Assembly (NCBI GenBank): GCA_018398815.1
Contig: CM031622.1
Location: 14,378,433 to 14,442,432, forward strand
DNA: 64,000 nucleotides
Reading direction: 5' to 3'
Source of the DNA: Conus ventricosus
Taxonomy: Eukaryota > Mollusca > Gastropoda > Neogastropoda > Conidae
The notes under the pieces were generated by a model. The model ran no database searches. It was not told the origin of the DNA and worked only from the letters and a program-made list of their open reading frames with translations. The position numbers and the translations under genes are program-made. Shown one piece after another: positions 22,999 through 36,000 of this stretch; the stretch's first letter is position 1, and each line of letters begins with the position of its first letter.

Positions 22999-24388
22999 TC
23001 TGACACTTTGGAAAATGCTGTCATCAATGAATGCTGTCATGAATTGGATGTGACTGTTGTCATCAATGAATGCTGTCATGAATTGGATGTGACTGTTGTC
23101 ATCAATGAATGCTGTCATGAATTGGATGTGACTGTTGTCATCAATGAATGCTGTCATGAATTGGATGTGACTGTTGTCATCAATGAATGCTGTCATGAAC
23201 TGGATGTGACTGTCAGGACAACAGCAACGTCTGACACTTTAGAAATGCTGTCATCAATGAATGCTGTCATGAATTGGATGTGACTGTTGTCATCAATGAA
23301 TGCTGTCATGAACTGGATGTGACTGTTGTCATCAATGAATGCTGTCATGAATTGGATGTGACTGTTGTCATCAATGAATGCTGTCATGAATTGGATGTGA
23401 CTGTTGTCATCAATGAATGCTGTCATGAATTGGATGTGACTGTTGTCATCAATGAATGCTGTCATGAATTGGATGTGACTGCTGTCATCAATGAATGCTG
23501 TCATGAATTGGATGTGACTGTTGTCATCAATGAATGCTGTCATGAATTGGATGTGACTGTTGTCATCAATGAATGCTGTCATGAAATGGATGTGACTGTT
23601 GTCATCAATGAATGCTGTCATGAATTGGATGTGACTGTTGTCATCAATGAATGCTGTCATGAATTGGATGTGACTGTCAGGACAACAGCAACGTCTGACA
23701 CTTTGGAAAATGCTGTCATCAATGAATGCTGTCATGAATTGGATGTGACTGTTGTCATCAATGAATGCTGTCATGAATTGGATGTGACTGTTGTCATCAA
23801 TGAATGCTGTCATGAATTGGATGTGACTGTTGTCATCAATGAATGCTGTCATGAATTGGATGCGACTGTTGTCATCAATGAATGCTGTCATGAATTGGAT
23901 GCGACTGTTGTCATCAATGAATGCTGTCATGAATTGGATGTGACTGTTGTCATCAATGAATGCTGTCATGAATTGGATGTGACTGTTGTCATCAATCACA
24001 ATGAATGCTGTCATGAATTGGATGTGACTGTTGTCATCAATGAATGCTGTCATGAATTGGATGTGACTGTTGTCATCAATGAATGCTGTCATGAATTGGA
24101 TGTGACTGCTGTCATCAATGAATGCTGTCATGAATTGGATATGACTGCTGTCATCAATGAATGCTGTCATGAATTGGATGTGACTGCTGTCATCAATGAA
24201 TGCTGTCATGAATTGGATGTGACTGTTGTCATCAATGAATGCTGTCATGAATTGGATGTGACTGTTGTCATCAATGAATGCTGTCATGAATTGGATGTGA
24301 CTGTTGTCATCAATGAATGCTGTCATGAATTGGTGTGACTGTTGTCATCAATGAATGCTGTCATGAATTGGATGTGACTGTTGTTGCA
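22999..24388. repeat. 39-bp minisatellite, about 35 units
   Basis: The unit TGTCATGAATTGGATGTGAC + TGTTGTCATCAATGAATGC is repeated head to tail, twice interrupted by a TCAGGACAACAGCAACGTCT + GACACTTTGGAAAA segment (about 23213 and 23680), giving a higher-order pattern. The 39-bp period is a multiple of three and stop-free in one frame on each strand, so long open frames of 13-residue repeats (VINECCHELDVTV / ATTFIDDNSHIQF-type) appear on both. The left arm has about two units at 12975-13052. Confidence 0.95.
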
Positions 24389-24529
24389 GTTCCTCACAAC
24401 CAATCCCCTACCCCCACCCTCACCCAAAAAAACCCATAGCAGAGGTGTAAGTAACACGGGGGTGAAAATTTGTGACAGTTTAAAAACTATGATTATATTT
24501 CTTAGTGATAAAACCTGTCTGACAGACAG

Positions 24530-24575
<46 letters not shown>

Positions 24576-26751
24576 TGACACTTTTATTGATTAGGCCAAA
24601 GACCGGTATCAACAGAGGTTTACACCAGCCAGAGGCATATAAATAGTATTTATATTACATTTCAATTATCCATTTCTAATCTCAAAGGCTCAGTTCAGTG
24701 GTTTATTTAATGTCTTTTCATCGCCAGATAATATTAGACTGACATCTTTTTTTTTTTTTAAAGGCTTTATAAATATATGTTACAAGTTTAATTTGTATAG
24801 ATTTGCAAGAAGACGTGAAAGTTTAATGCTTGAAGGGTTATTAAAAATACTTTATTGTGATGCACAATTTTCTCATTTCCTGGTATCTTGGACAAGAGAG
24901 GATGAAGTCTACCTCTGTTCCTGCATGGAATCAACAACATGGACAGTCAAATCTTCTTTCACAAGTTTTTTCTCTGAAACATAATCTGCGGCTCTTCAAA
25001 GGCGAAACGCCTAACCAGAAGCGAATGAAAAGTGTTCTAACCCCGAGATGTTTCAACTGGTTCCTGTATGGCACTAGAGATAGAGAGGATTTAAATTTAA
25101 ATGTGCAAAAGAAAGCACATTGTTTACTTGAATTAATGCTTCTGGACCATTCTTGGTTATATGAGCTAACATGTCTGTGCTTAAACTCCACAAAAGAATT
25201 TTTCTCATCGCCCACTCCTTGATTTTCCCAAACTTCTTCAAAGCCATACTGATACAGAGTGTAACAAACTGATGACCCCCATGTTTTTCTATTTTGTTCA
25301 TGAAGATTATAAAAGCATTTTGTAAGTTTTAAATGGCAACCGATAGGAAGACATTTGTATTACTCCTAACCAGTACTTAATACACTTTACGAATATGTTA
25401 ATGGGTAATGACCTGTTTCACCGTAGACCATGAGATTAGGTGTTTTAATGAACACATTCAAAAATCTTTTTAATGCAAGCAAGTGAACTTTCACAATGGC
25501 CGTTACATCATATCCCATGCCCCACACCTCTGCACCAGAGCTGAGAATATGCTGGATCTGCACATCGAAAAGCTTGAAGAATATTGAAGATCGTTCTCCT
25601 TGTGACCAGAGTAATCATATATATAACTCCCTTTTTTGCACGGTTAGCAATATCATTTAAAGCATGCATGAACAAGTGAGAAGAGGCACAGACACCAAGA
25701 TACCTATAAATGTTAACCAATTCCATTTGAGTATCACCATAAACGATAATACCACCACTCTTATGAAGCAACATGTCCTCCATTTCTAATATAATTCTGT
25801 TTGATTAGTTGAGGTTAACTTCCAGGTTCAGTTTCATTGTAACCTTGCGCAAAATATTTAACCGGTTTTGTAAACCACAAACAGAATCAGAAGCCAGTAT
25901 GACATCATCTGCAAACACAGCAATACAAGGTCTGGTATTAGTTGTGTGCCAAGCCCGCCACATTTTGTGATTTTCTCTGCAAGTTCGCTAACAAGAGAAA
26001 ACAAACTAGGACTACACATTTCTCCTTGTTTCAGACCCCTGGGGCATAGAAATGAGTCTGTCAATTCACCACCACACACAAACTTAGCTTTCACTACTCT
26101 GTACATGCTTTGTATGGCTCTGTGCATATTGCCGTATGTACTATGTTTCCTTAATATGGTCCAGAGCTTAAGTCTACCCACCGAATCAAAGGCTTCTTGA
26201 AGTCAATTAAGGCTACATACAACTTTTTATGATACAACTATTGTTTCTGAAACCAGGCCAAAAAGTATAAATAAATGATCGACACTGCGATGCTGTTTTC
26301 GGAAACCAGCCTCACGGTCTAAAATGCTATTAGCTTCAATCCACTGGGTTAGGGTTAGTCTTTTGTTTAAAATAAAGCTATACAGTTTGCTGCACATATT
26401 TAATAAAGAGATGCCTCTACAGTTATCTGGGGTATTTTGGTCCCCTTTCTTATGAAGTGGTTGTATAACAGCTTATGACCAATCATCAGAATATCGACCA
26501 GACATAAATAATTCATTAAAAAGTTTCACCAAGTACGCAACAACAGTAGTTGCTGAATTTTTAAGGAATTTGTTTATGATTCAATTGTGTCCGGCCGCTT
26601 TACCATTTTTTTAAACTGCACAATGCTGAGTGTGTTTCCAGTTCAGTAATATTGTTTTCAAGCAATTCAAAGTTGATTCCTTCACTAGAATGAGTGTCTT
26701 CACTGCTGTTATCATCACCTTCAACTTCATTTTCAATACCATGTGAATTAA

Positions 26752-28225
26752 CCCAATGCCCACCAGATCGACCGAGATCGACCGCGAGATTTCCTCTTTC
26801 TGAATACCGGATCGACCGAGATCGACCGCTGAATACTCGGTCAACGACTTTCGCTTTTACCATCGCATATCCCAGAATGCAATTGCGACAGAAGAGTCTT
26901 CCGGTACTTCCGTTTCTGGACGCCATTTTGGTTTTTGTTGCATGAGTTTTGGTGGAGTAGTTTCACTGCTGTGAATTTTCAAATTTCGGATTTTTTTCAC
27001 GAAGATTTTCTGGGAAAATGGAGGATCAAGTAACTATGCAACTTGCCGAATTCATTTTCTGAAGTGATATTGATGAAGAGAGCGTATCTGCGGGCTACAT
27101 TCTTGAAGAAGATTTGAAGCAAGACAATTCGGACAGCAATCTTGACCTAGTTATGAATAAAGATCGACTGCTGACTGATTTTGTGGCCGGAATCAATAAT
27201 GATTCAGGCGATGATAATGACAACGTCGAATAGCCCATTGCTGCTGGGCCCAGACCCCCCAAAAAAAACATTCGAAACACAAAACTTGCTAGAGATTCTT
27301 AATTCTTGACTGGAGTGGTTGGCAACAAGAAGTGAAGCCCCCAAAAAATTTCCCTTGTTTTGATAGCCAGGAAACCGGGTCAGTCAGTGGGTGTGTCCCA
27401 CGATTTGCCTGTAGGAGTATCACCTTTAGCCTTTTGATTTCAGAAGAATTTTGGCAGATTTTTAACGAGAAACAAATTTATTTGCTGCACAAAAGCAAGC
27501 AGAAAAGGATGAACATAAACTGTGGCCTAAAATAAAAACTGCCTGTTTATCAAAAAGCAAAGAGGAGCCGGACAAGAGGTACATCATCACCACAGTGTGT
27601 GTGTGCGTGTGTTGGGAGGGAAGGGAGGGGGTGCTCAGTGCACTTGTGCAAAAGCACATTTTTGTTGAATTCCATCACAATCTAAAGCCCAGTATTCTAA
27701 TCTGTTCTTGTTATTTTTTCCCCTCAGTAGTTGGAAGACAAATCTTCTTGTATGTGATGCCTCCAGTTTAACAAAATTGTTGAAGTTTGGGTTGTTGTTT
27801 TTTGCTTCACTACAAAAGTTGATTATTTAGTGTGCATACCATACAGAATGACTTTATTTTGTTCCTGAAGGTTTCAGTACTTTGTTTAGACTTGGAAAAT
27901 CACTCTGTGCTCCTAATCCATGATGTTCTGTGGGTACAGTGAATTTAGGGAAAATTGTTTTAGCACCGAGAACACCAAAGTACAGTTAGTCTGTTCGTTT
28001 TTTTTCTTTTCCTCGTGTACCAGTTCACTATATGTGGGGAAAATGGCTGTTTTGGATGGAGTGATGTCTTTGAATTTTTTTCATTACATTTACAGAATAG
28101 ATAAGTTAAAAACAAATTTTCTATTGAGGTTTCTTTATGGCAAGTGTGTATGTGTTGCGGAGTTACCTCTCTTGGCATGGTATTCTCATAGTCATATAGC
28201 ACAAAGTCATGCGGTAGGCAGAGGG
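26752..28225 (+). mobile_element. 1474-bp piggyBac element, internally deleted, right arm only
   Basis: It is flanked by TTAA (26748-26751 and 28226-28229) and inserted in the LINE. The left arm has a single TTAA at about 10591-10594. Imperfect termini read CCCAATGCCCACC and CCCTCTGCCTACC, beginning CCC and ending GGG as in piggyBac. GATCGACCGAGATCGACCG occurs twice just inside the left end. From an ATG at 27018 a broken frame reads MEDQVTMQLAEF, then an acidic stretch (DIDEES...EEDLKQDNSDSN). Later comes ILADF.RETNLFAAQKQAEKDE, resembling the F...l..ETN.yA.q segment at the start of the piggyBac transposase domain (DDE_Tnp_1_7). The catalytic Asp region is missing, so the copy is non-autonomous. 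Confidence 0.85.
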
Positions 28226-28756
28226 TTAAAGACTCTGGAAAAATGATTATACCATTCCTCCTTGGTTATTTTATTTTGTAGAAAACTGCGATTTGAGTTT
28301 GCCCCCAAATACCTTTGGACCATTAATTGTTTAAGTAGGGATTCAATGACACTCTTATGATGTTCTGCGCTTTTCATTTTTAAAAGGTTTTTAAATTCTC
28401 TGAGTTTCTGAGCTTATGTCCGTCTGTCCTCAAAATCATTTGTTCTGTTAATTGTTCTTAGTTTTTTCATACACTGTCCAGCATTTAAAATACCCTCATT
28501 AAACTTTTACAAAGACGCACTGATATCATGACCAATCAAATCAGTGGCTTCTTGAAAACAAGACTTTACCTCAGCTGTTCCCGACCTTGCGAGAAATTCA
28601 TCCTTCGAATCAGAATTCCAAACGTATTTTTCCAGTCTAAATGATTTTGCTCTACTTTGCAAACACAGAGTTGTTTCTCTTGATGAGCTAACATACAATT
28701 CCACTGGCATGTGTTTCAATTCTACTGCAGAAATGATATCAAAGATTTTGACTTAA

Positions 28757-29435
28757 CCCTCTTGACAGTGGAGCGCCCGCTAGCGCCCAACCGGAAATCA
28801 CACAGCCAAAACGCTGAGCGCCTGCCAGCGCCCGGTTAAAACACGTGGCAACAATGGGCGCCGCCATATTTCTCGTAGAAAAGGAAGTCTCGCGAGAACG
28901 TGACTTCCTTCTTCCTGTGGCCATTTACTTCCGTTTGCAAAAAACCGCGAGTCGATACGTGCCGTAGTTCTCGAGTTACGAATTTTTAAAGTTTTGTGGT
29001 CGAAATGCTGTTTTTCGCCATCGCTAACATTGATTTCTGCCGTTCTATAACGGGATCTAGTGATGAAGATACTGTGATTTGTAGGATTTACGGCATAAGA
29101 CTTGGTGAAAGTGCTGGGTAATGAAGCTTAGAGTGACCTAGATTTCGACTGGGATGAGGTTCCAGGTATGATTCGGAAGAAAGTTCTGAAGAAGTTCTGA
29201 AGAAGATTTTTTTTTTTTTTCCCGAGTAAATGGCTCATGTGATGTTCTTCAAACTTATGATATAGCAACATATATATTCGTAGGACTTTTAAAAATTATT
29301 TTCATTTGACTATTTCCTTTCCTCTCTTTTAAATTAATTTTTTAATTGGGTAACCATGTTCAAATTACGGAGTTACTTACCTTGCCGATGGGTTTTCGGC
29401 GTAACTAAGCTAAGGTAAGTGCATGCTAAAGAGGG
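28757..29435 (+). mobile_element. 679-bp piggyBac-type MITE, right arm only
   Basis: It is flanked by TTAA (28753-28756 and 29436-29439). The termini match as CCCTCTT in inverted orientation. The left arm has the uninterrupted site ATTATTAAGTC near 9983-9993. GC-rich subterminal repeats of the GAGCGCC / CCAGCGCCC type lie near the left end. A short + frame from about 29005 is acidic further on (SSDEDT...DFDWDEVP, with breaks), consistent with the N-terminal remnant of a PGBD-like transposase, but no catalytic residues are present. Confidence 0.82.
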
Positions 29436-29445
29436 TTAATAATAG

Positions 29446-29971
29446 GGAGCCGGAATAGCTCAGTTGGTAGAGCGCCGGACTCGTAATCTTGGTGATCCTG
29501 GGGTTGCGGGTTCGAACCTCCGCCGGGGCGTTTCGGTACAGGGGGATTTTTCCCTCAGAGTTAACATTGGTTCTGACTCCATTTCCCATACAGTCCTTCG
29601 AATGAGACTATAAACCGAGGTTCCGTGTGTGAACGCACGCATAACATCTTGCACCCACGTAAAATCCCATCACCAACTTTCAGAAGAGTAGGCCAGTTTG
29701 GCCGTTGGTATGGATGACACGTTACACATAGCATGCACCCTGCCTGAGAAATGGAAAGAATAAGGAAGTAAGGAAAATGAATGATCGATATTGAACGATA
29801 CTGACTGGATGACACGGGAAACGACTGAATGAAGCGCCAGCTGGCAGCTCTTCAGTCGGCACTACTCAGGTAGGCAGCCTGTTGTGTAAACGAGTGTGGA
29901 TTGTAAAGCGCTTAAAGCTTGGTCTCTGGCCGAGAATACGAGCTATATAAGTATTCATTATTATTATTATT
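29446..29971 (+). mobile_element. tRNA-derived SINE with (ATT)n tail, right arm copy
   Basis: Mirror copy of 9456-9981. The tRNA-like head GCCGGAATAGCTCAGTTGG carries an A box, and GGGTTCGAACC forms the B box about 60 bases on. The 3' end is AGCTATATAAGTATTC plus ATT repeats. It directly abuts the TTAA of the right-arm-only MITE at 28757-29435. Confidence 0.8.
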
Positions 29972-32199
29972 GTTGCCAGTAGTTGAAAGGTAGGTAAAAA
30001 TTCCGCCAGTTCTATCGACACCTGTTCTATTCAACATGACCACGCCAAACTGATCGCAACTATTCAATAAGTATCTACCATATCAATTTATAGTTTGATC
30101 TTTAAATGTTCATTAGTTGTCCTTAACTATTTTGCATTCATCAGAGAAAACATCTGGAACAAGATCCTCAATATCAATTTCGTGGGAATTTTCACTTCCA
30201 GTAGTAGGTGCATTCATATTACCCATAACTATAAACGGAACATCACCCATAACTATAAACGGAACATCACCTATTACTTCAATGATATCAAGAATACATT
30301 CCTCAAGGACAGATATACCATACAACATCAAGAATACATTCCTCAATGTGAAATATGCCATTTTGTATCTCTATATTTTTATGATAAGCAGAGTGAATCG
30401 GTGGTACATAACAGCTTAGCAAAACAGAAGGAGTGTCTGTGTCTGTGAAATCACCAGAGACCTTTAGTGCAATAATGTTTCAAATTCTAAATCAATTCTT
30501 TCAAAATACTTACTCAATTTCTTTTTAACTAGTAATGCAACACCCCCAGACAGACGAGCTGTTGGAACACCATTGACCTTAACGCCAGGAGCCATAAAAA
30601 CCACATGATCATGAAATAATAAAGACAGAAATGATGTAGAAAAACTTTCACCAAGCAAGCAAACATCAAAACTCAATATATGCATGTGTATCAAATCCGT
30701 ATAAGCAACATTGACCTTCAATGTCAAGAAGTGAACAGTCTGTGCAGACAGAAGGCCTCCCAATGTACCATTCAATGCATGGGTTGGGCCAAAATCCTAT
30801 TTTTTTATTTAGGGGATCTGAGAAAGTCTTCTTTGCATTTTTCTGAGGTACGCTCGTCGGAACAGAGTCTGGCAGAGTTCACCGTCTCTTTTCCCTGACA
30901 CTGTGCATTGAAGCGCTCCTCCGTCTTGATGAAGGGCCTCTGCTTGCAGGCCTGGGTCTGTCCTGCCGACTGTCCTTCCTGGGCGCTTCATCGTTTACAG
31001 GGGAAGCTTTGTCACTGCTGATGTTGGTGTCTGCAGACTGGTCTTCAAGAGAAGAGTTTGCTTGATGTTTTGCATCTATGGTGGATCCCTTCCCAGGCAT
31101 TTCTTGTGATGGAAAGACTTCCCCTCCAGTCCTGCTTACATCGCCAGTATCCTCTGTGCTATGTGTCGGGTAAGTGTCTTGTTCCAACACCGGATTCAAT
31201 TGAAATGCCCCTGTCGTGTTGCCGAGTTTCTTTTTCTAGGTTTCCATAACCTTCCATCATGGGGCTTTCAACAGGGAGATCATTTGCCAGGCAGTCCTTG
31301 TTCTTTGGGCTGGGTTCAGGAACACTGTCACTGTCAAGAATCCTTCAACCACAGGCTGAACCGGTATAAAAGAGAGGTAGTGCTGCCAGGTGATCACATG
31401 CCTGGTCAGAGACACTGTCATTGTTGGTAATCCTACCACCATTGGCAGAATCTGTGGTAGCTAAATGTTGCGTCGCCTGCTCATCTGTGCCATTTAAATT
31501 AGAGGAGCTGTCAATGCCATTTATCAGTCCATCACTCACCAAAACTGTACAAGTTGGCTGATCTGCTGCCTGTGGACTTTCATGGTAAACATTTTGGGAG
31601 CTGGGATTTATATTATCGAACTGAGTACCAGGCACACGTGTGTTTTGATTAACAAAGACCTGGGAGGTCTGTCCTCGGTGGATGTTACTATCAACCACAT
31701 AGGGATGGGTGTTCCACTGGTAGTCTTGCATGTCAGGAAAAGGACACTGAGTAAACCACGCACCCCAATTGTACATGCTTCGGTGGTCAAAATGTTGTCC
31801 ATTGTGACCATCTCTGTCATACGTATTGTAAAGGTTTTGTTGATGACAACGATGGTGGGGGTGAAAACCATAATCCTGCCTTGAAAAATTGGTTGTTTCG
31901 TTGCCCCCGTTTTTCCCCTTTTCAGCCGCAGCATTTTTTTGCCCCTTGAATGGGGGTTTTTTGCTCAGCGAGTGCCTCTGTTCAGAGTAAATTTCATGGA
32001 CCGTAAAAATTTTTTTCCTTTTATAAACCCGTTTTCCCTTTCAGGGTAGTCTTAAAAACCCCCGTTGTTTAGCGGGTTTCCCCTGCCAGTCTTTCTCCCC
32101 TTCTTTCGAGCCCCCCGTCCCTTTTCAGGGCTTCCTTTTTATCTCCCCCTACAATTTAAGGTAAATTTGGGTTTAAAAAGTCCTGCTCAGCAAAAGGAC

Positions 32200-32780
32200 A
32201 CGTAATGCCAGACACGTACATGTCCTCAGAGGCCAGTACAATTCTCAGAGGACCACGTACATGTCCTTCAGAGACCACGTACAGTGTCCTCAAGAGGACA
32301 GTACCTGTCCTCAGAGGACACGTCCATGGCCTCAGAGACACGTACCATGTCTCAAGGACCACGACATGTCCTCAGAGGACCACACCAGTCTCCTGTTCAG
32401 AGTAGGATCCATGACCTTCCTATGTTCCATACACAGTCCTTCAGCTGGCAGTCTTTGCTCCTTTAAATGTACCCCGAGCTTTCCCCAAACCCAACTACAT
32501 GTCCTTTTCAATGACCACTGTACATCCTTAAATTGACAGTAAATGTGCTCAGAGAAAACGTACACTGCTTCAGAAGACACGTACATGTCCTCAGAGACCA
32601 CGTTAAATGTCCTCAGAGACCACGTACATGTCCTCATAGAGAGACCACGTCCTCGAATGTCCTTCAAGACCACGTCCCCTGTCCTCAGGGGACCCGTCCC
32701 ATGTCCTCAGAGGACCATTCTCGGAACGTCACTCAGGACCCACTTTTCCTGCCCTCATTTTCGGCAAATGTCCTGCAGAC
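32200..32780. repeat. Degenerate about 22-bp tandem repeat
   Basis: The unit is close to CAGAGGACCACGTACATGTCCT with frequent indels. The mirror-image copy is shorter at 7075-7250 in the left arm. It lies directly next to the 63-bp array in both arms. Confidence 0.8.
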
Positions 32781-33009
32781 CACGTACATTCCAGAGCACT
32801 CCTTTTAATGAGCCATTGTCATGTCCAAGCATGACACTTTCTTTCGACCTCCATCCTCTGGGAACGTACCATGCTCAAACTACAATTACTCACACGTCCT
32901 TTGACCTCGCACTAATGTTCAAGGACCACGTACCAGTGCATATGAACACTCAATGTTCTTCAGAGACTTCTTACTTTCCGGAACTTGTGGCAGTATTTCT
33001 TGATCCTTC

Positions 33010-36000
33010 TTTGCACCCTCTTCATAATTTTAATGAGACATTGTGGCATATTGAACAACTTGATCACTTTCTTTGCACCCTCTTCATAATTTTAATGAGA
33101 CATTGTGGCATATTGAACAACTTGACCATTCTCCCCTTTTTTATGACCACTTCATTTTAAGACTTGTGGCATATTGCACTACTTCATAATTTACTTGCCC
33201 TTAAAACTTTAATAGACATTGGCATATTAACAACTTGAGCAATTTCTTTTTAGCACCCTCTTCATTTTTAAAAACCATTTGTGATGATTGAACAAAACTT
33301 ATCACTTTCTTTGCACCCTCTTCATAATTTTAATGAGGACATTGTGGCATATTGAACAACTTACACTTTTTTTTGCACCCTCTCAAATTTTATATTGAGA
33401 CAATTGTGGCATATTTAATTTGTACCTTCTTTGAAACTTGATAATTTTAATGATACAATTGTGCATTTTGAACACTTGATCATTTAGAATCTTTGCAACA
33501 CTTCTTTCAATTTAATGTTAATGGGATTTGAACAATTGACACTTGCTTCAACTCTTATCTTTTAAATTACAATGGGCAATTTGACACTTGATTCCTTTCT
33601 TTGCCCCTCTTCATAATTTTAATGAGACAATTGGTGGCATATTGCCAACTTGATCACTTCTTTGCACCCTCTTCATAATTTTAATGAGACAATTGTGCAT
33701 ATTAACAACTTGATCACTTTCTTTGCACCCCTTCATAATTTTAATGAGACAATTTGTGCTAATTGAACAACTTGATCACTTTCTTTGCACCCTCTTCCTT
33801 TTTAATGAGACAATTGTGGCATTAACAACTTTCCCTTATTTTTTAGCACCACTTCATGATTTTAATGAGACAATTGTGGCATTTGAACAATTGATCCTTT
33901 CTTTGACACCTCTACATATTTAATGAGACAATTGTGGCATTTGAACAACTTGATCACATTTCTTTGACAACCTCTCATATGTTAATAGACATTTGTGGCT
34001 ATTAAAATGATCAATTTCTTGCACCTCTTCATAATTTATAATGAGGCACCTTGTATTTGAACAACTGTCACTTTCTTTGCACCCTTTCATATTTTATTGC
34101 ACCTTCATATTTAACCTTGTCATTTTTAACCCTTCAAATTTATGAACCTTGTGGCATATTGAAACATTGAGACTTTTTGCAACCCTTATAATTTTGAACA
34201 ATTGTGGCATATTGAACAATTGATGCATTTTTGACTTTCCCTCTTCTAATTTTAAGAGACAATTGTGGCATATTGAACAACTTGATCACTTTCTTTGCAC
34301 CCTCTTCATAATTTTAATGAGACAATTGTGGCATATTGAACAACTTGATCACTTTCTTTGCACCCTCTTCATAATTTTAATGAGACATTTGCATATTGAA
34401 CAACTTTGATCACTTTCTTTGCCCCCTTTCATAATTTTAATGAGACAATTTGGATTAAACTTGATCACTTTTTTGCCTCTTCAAATTTTATGAGCAATTT
34501 GGCATATTGAACAACTTATCATTTTTACACCCTTTTCATAATTTTAATGAGACAATTGTGGCATTTGAAAACTTTATCACTTTTTGACCCTTTCTAATTT
34601 TAATGAGACAATTGTGCTATTGAACAACTTGATCACTTTTCATTGACAATTTCATAATTTTATGAACAATTTGGCTATTGAACAACTTCACTTTTTTGCA
34701 CCCTCTTCATAATTTTAAGAGACAATTGGCATTTTAACCCTTTCACATTTCTTGACCCTCTTCAAATTTGAGACAATTGTGGCATATTGACCATCTTAAT
34801 TTTTATGCACATCTTGATATTTTAATGGGCAATTGGGCATTTGAACAACTTGATCACTTTTTTGCACGTTTAATTTTCATTGACACTTTCATATTTTACA
34901 AATTTCTTTGCACAACTTATACTTTTATGACCTTTGCATATTGAATCAACTTGATGCATTTAAACTTGATCTTTCTTTACCCTTTTACAATTTGATATTG
35001 AACAATTGGCACTTATTGTACAACTTGTCAATTTTAATTAGCACCTTTTATATTGAATAACTTGTGGCATTTGACCCTTTCCTTATTTGACCTCTTACAA
35101 TTTTGGAATTGAATTGAAACAACTTGATCACTTTCTTCAACCCTCTCATAATTTTAGAGAAATTGGCATATTAAACAACTTGATCCTTTCTTTCACCCTC
35201 TTCTTTTATGAAATGTAATTGAACTATTTCATTTTTCACCCTCTTCATAATTTTAATGAAAATGGGTAAATTGAAATTGATCACTTTCTTTCCTCTTCAT
35301 ATTTTTAATGAGACAATTGTGGAATATGAACAACTTGATCACTTTCTTTGCACCCTCTTCATAATTTTGAGACATTGTGGCATATTGAACAACTTGATCA
35401 CTTCTTGCACCCTCTCATAATTTTAATGAGACAATTTGGCATTGAACAACTTGATCACTTTCTTTCACCTCTTCATAATTTTAATGAGACAATGTGCATA
35501 TTGAACAACTTGATCACTTTCTTTGCACCTTTCATAATGTTAATGAGACATTTGGCATATTGAACACTTGATCATTCTTTGCACCCTCTTCATAATTTTA
35601 TAGAACAATTGTGGCATATTGAACAACTTGATCACTTTCTTTGCACCCTCTTCTAATTTGAATGAGCAATTTGGCATATGAACACTTGATCACTTTCATT
35701 TCATTTGCAAATTTAATTGAACAATTTGGCATATGAACAACTTGATATTTCTTTGCACCTTTCATTTTTAATGAGACATGTGCATATGAATACATATCAC
35801 ATTTCTTGCACCCTCTTCATAATTTTATGGAAATTGTGGCAAATTGACCCTTATTCAAATTTTTGACCCTCTTCATATTTTAATAGACAATTTTGGGATT
35901 ATGAACAATTGATCACTTTCTTTCACCCCTTCATAATTTTAATGAGACAATTGTGGCTATTGAACAACTTGATCACTTTCTTTGCACCTCTTCTATTTAA

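Larger units (their letters stand above)
24572..31900 (-). mobile_element. Decayed non-LTR retrotransposon (LINE), right arm copy
   Basis: This is the mirror copy of 7650-12775, interrupted by a SINE (29446-29971) and two right-arm-only piggyBac insertions. It is cleaner in places. The endonuclease segment reads MAPGVKVNGVPTARLSGGVA then LLVKKKLSKYFERIDLEFE, and the RT segment keeps MGRLKLWTILRKHSTYG and GLKQGEMCSPSLFSL. Stops remain throughout. On -, about 31776-30830 gives an Asn/Ser/Gln-rich frame (start YNWGAWFTQCPFPDMQDYQW) and a downstream Lys/Glu-rich frame (SLEDQSADTNISSDKASPVN...). I do not recognise these; they may be the element's ORF1 or N-terminal extension. Confidence 0.8.

Noticed and set aside
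21645..24338. Very long open frames on both strands, through the N gap and the 39-bp array
   Set aside because: They are produced by undetermined bases and by a stop-free repeat whose period is divisible by three. No start, splice or family evidence supports a protein.
29446..29530. A functional tRNA gene
   Set aside because: A and B boxes are present, but the acceptor stem does not close and a long SINE body follows; the same holds for 37322-37400 and the left-arm copies.
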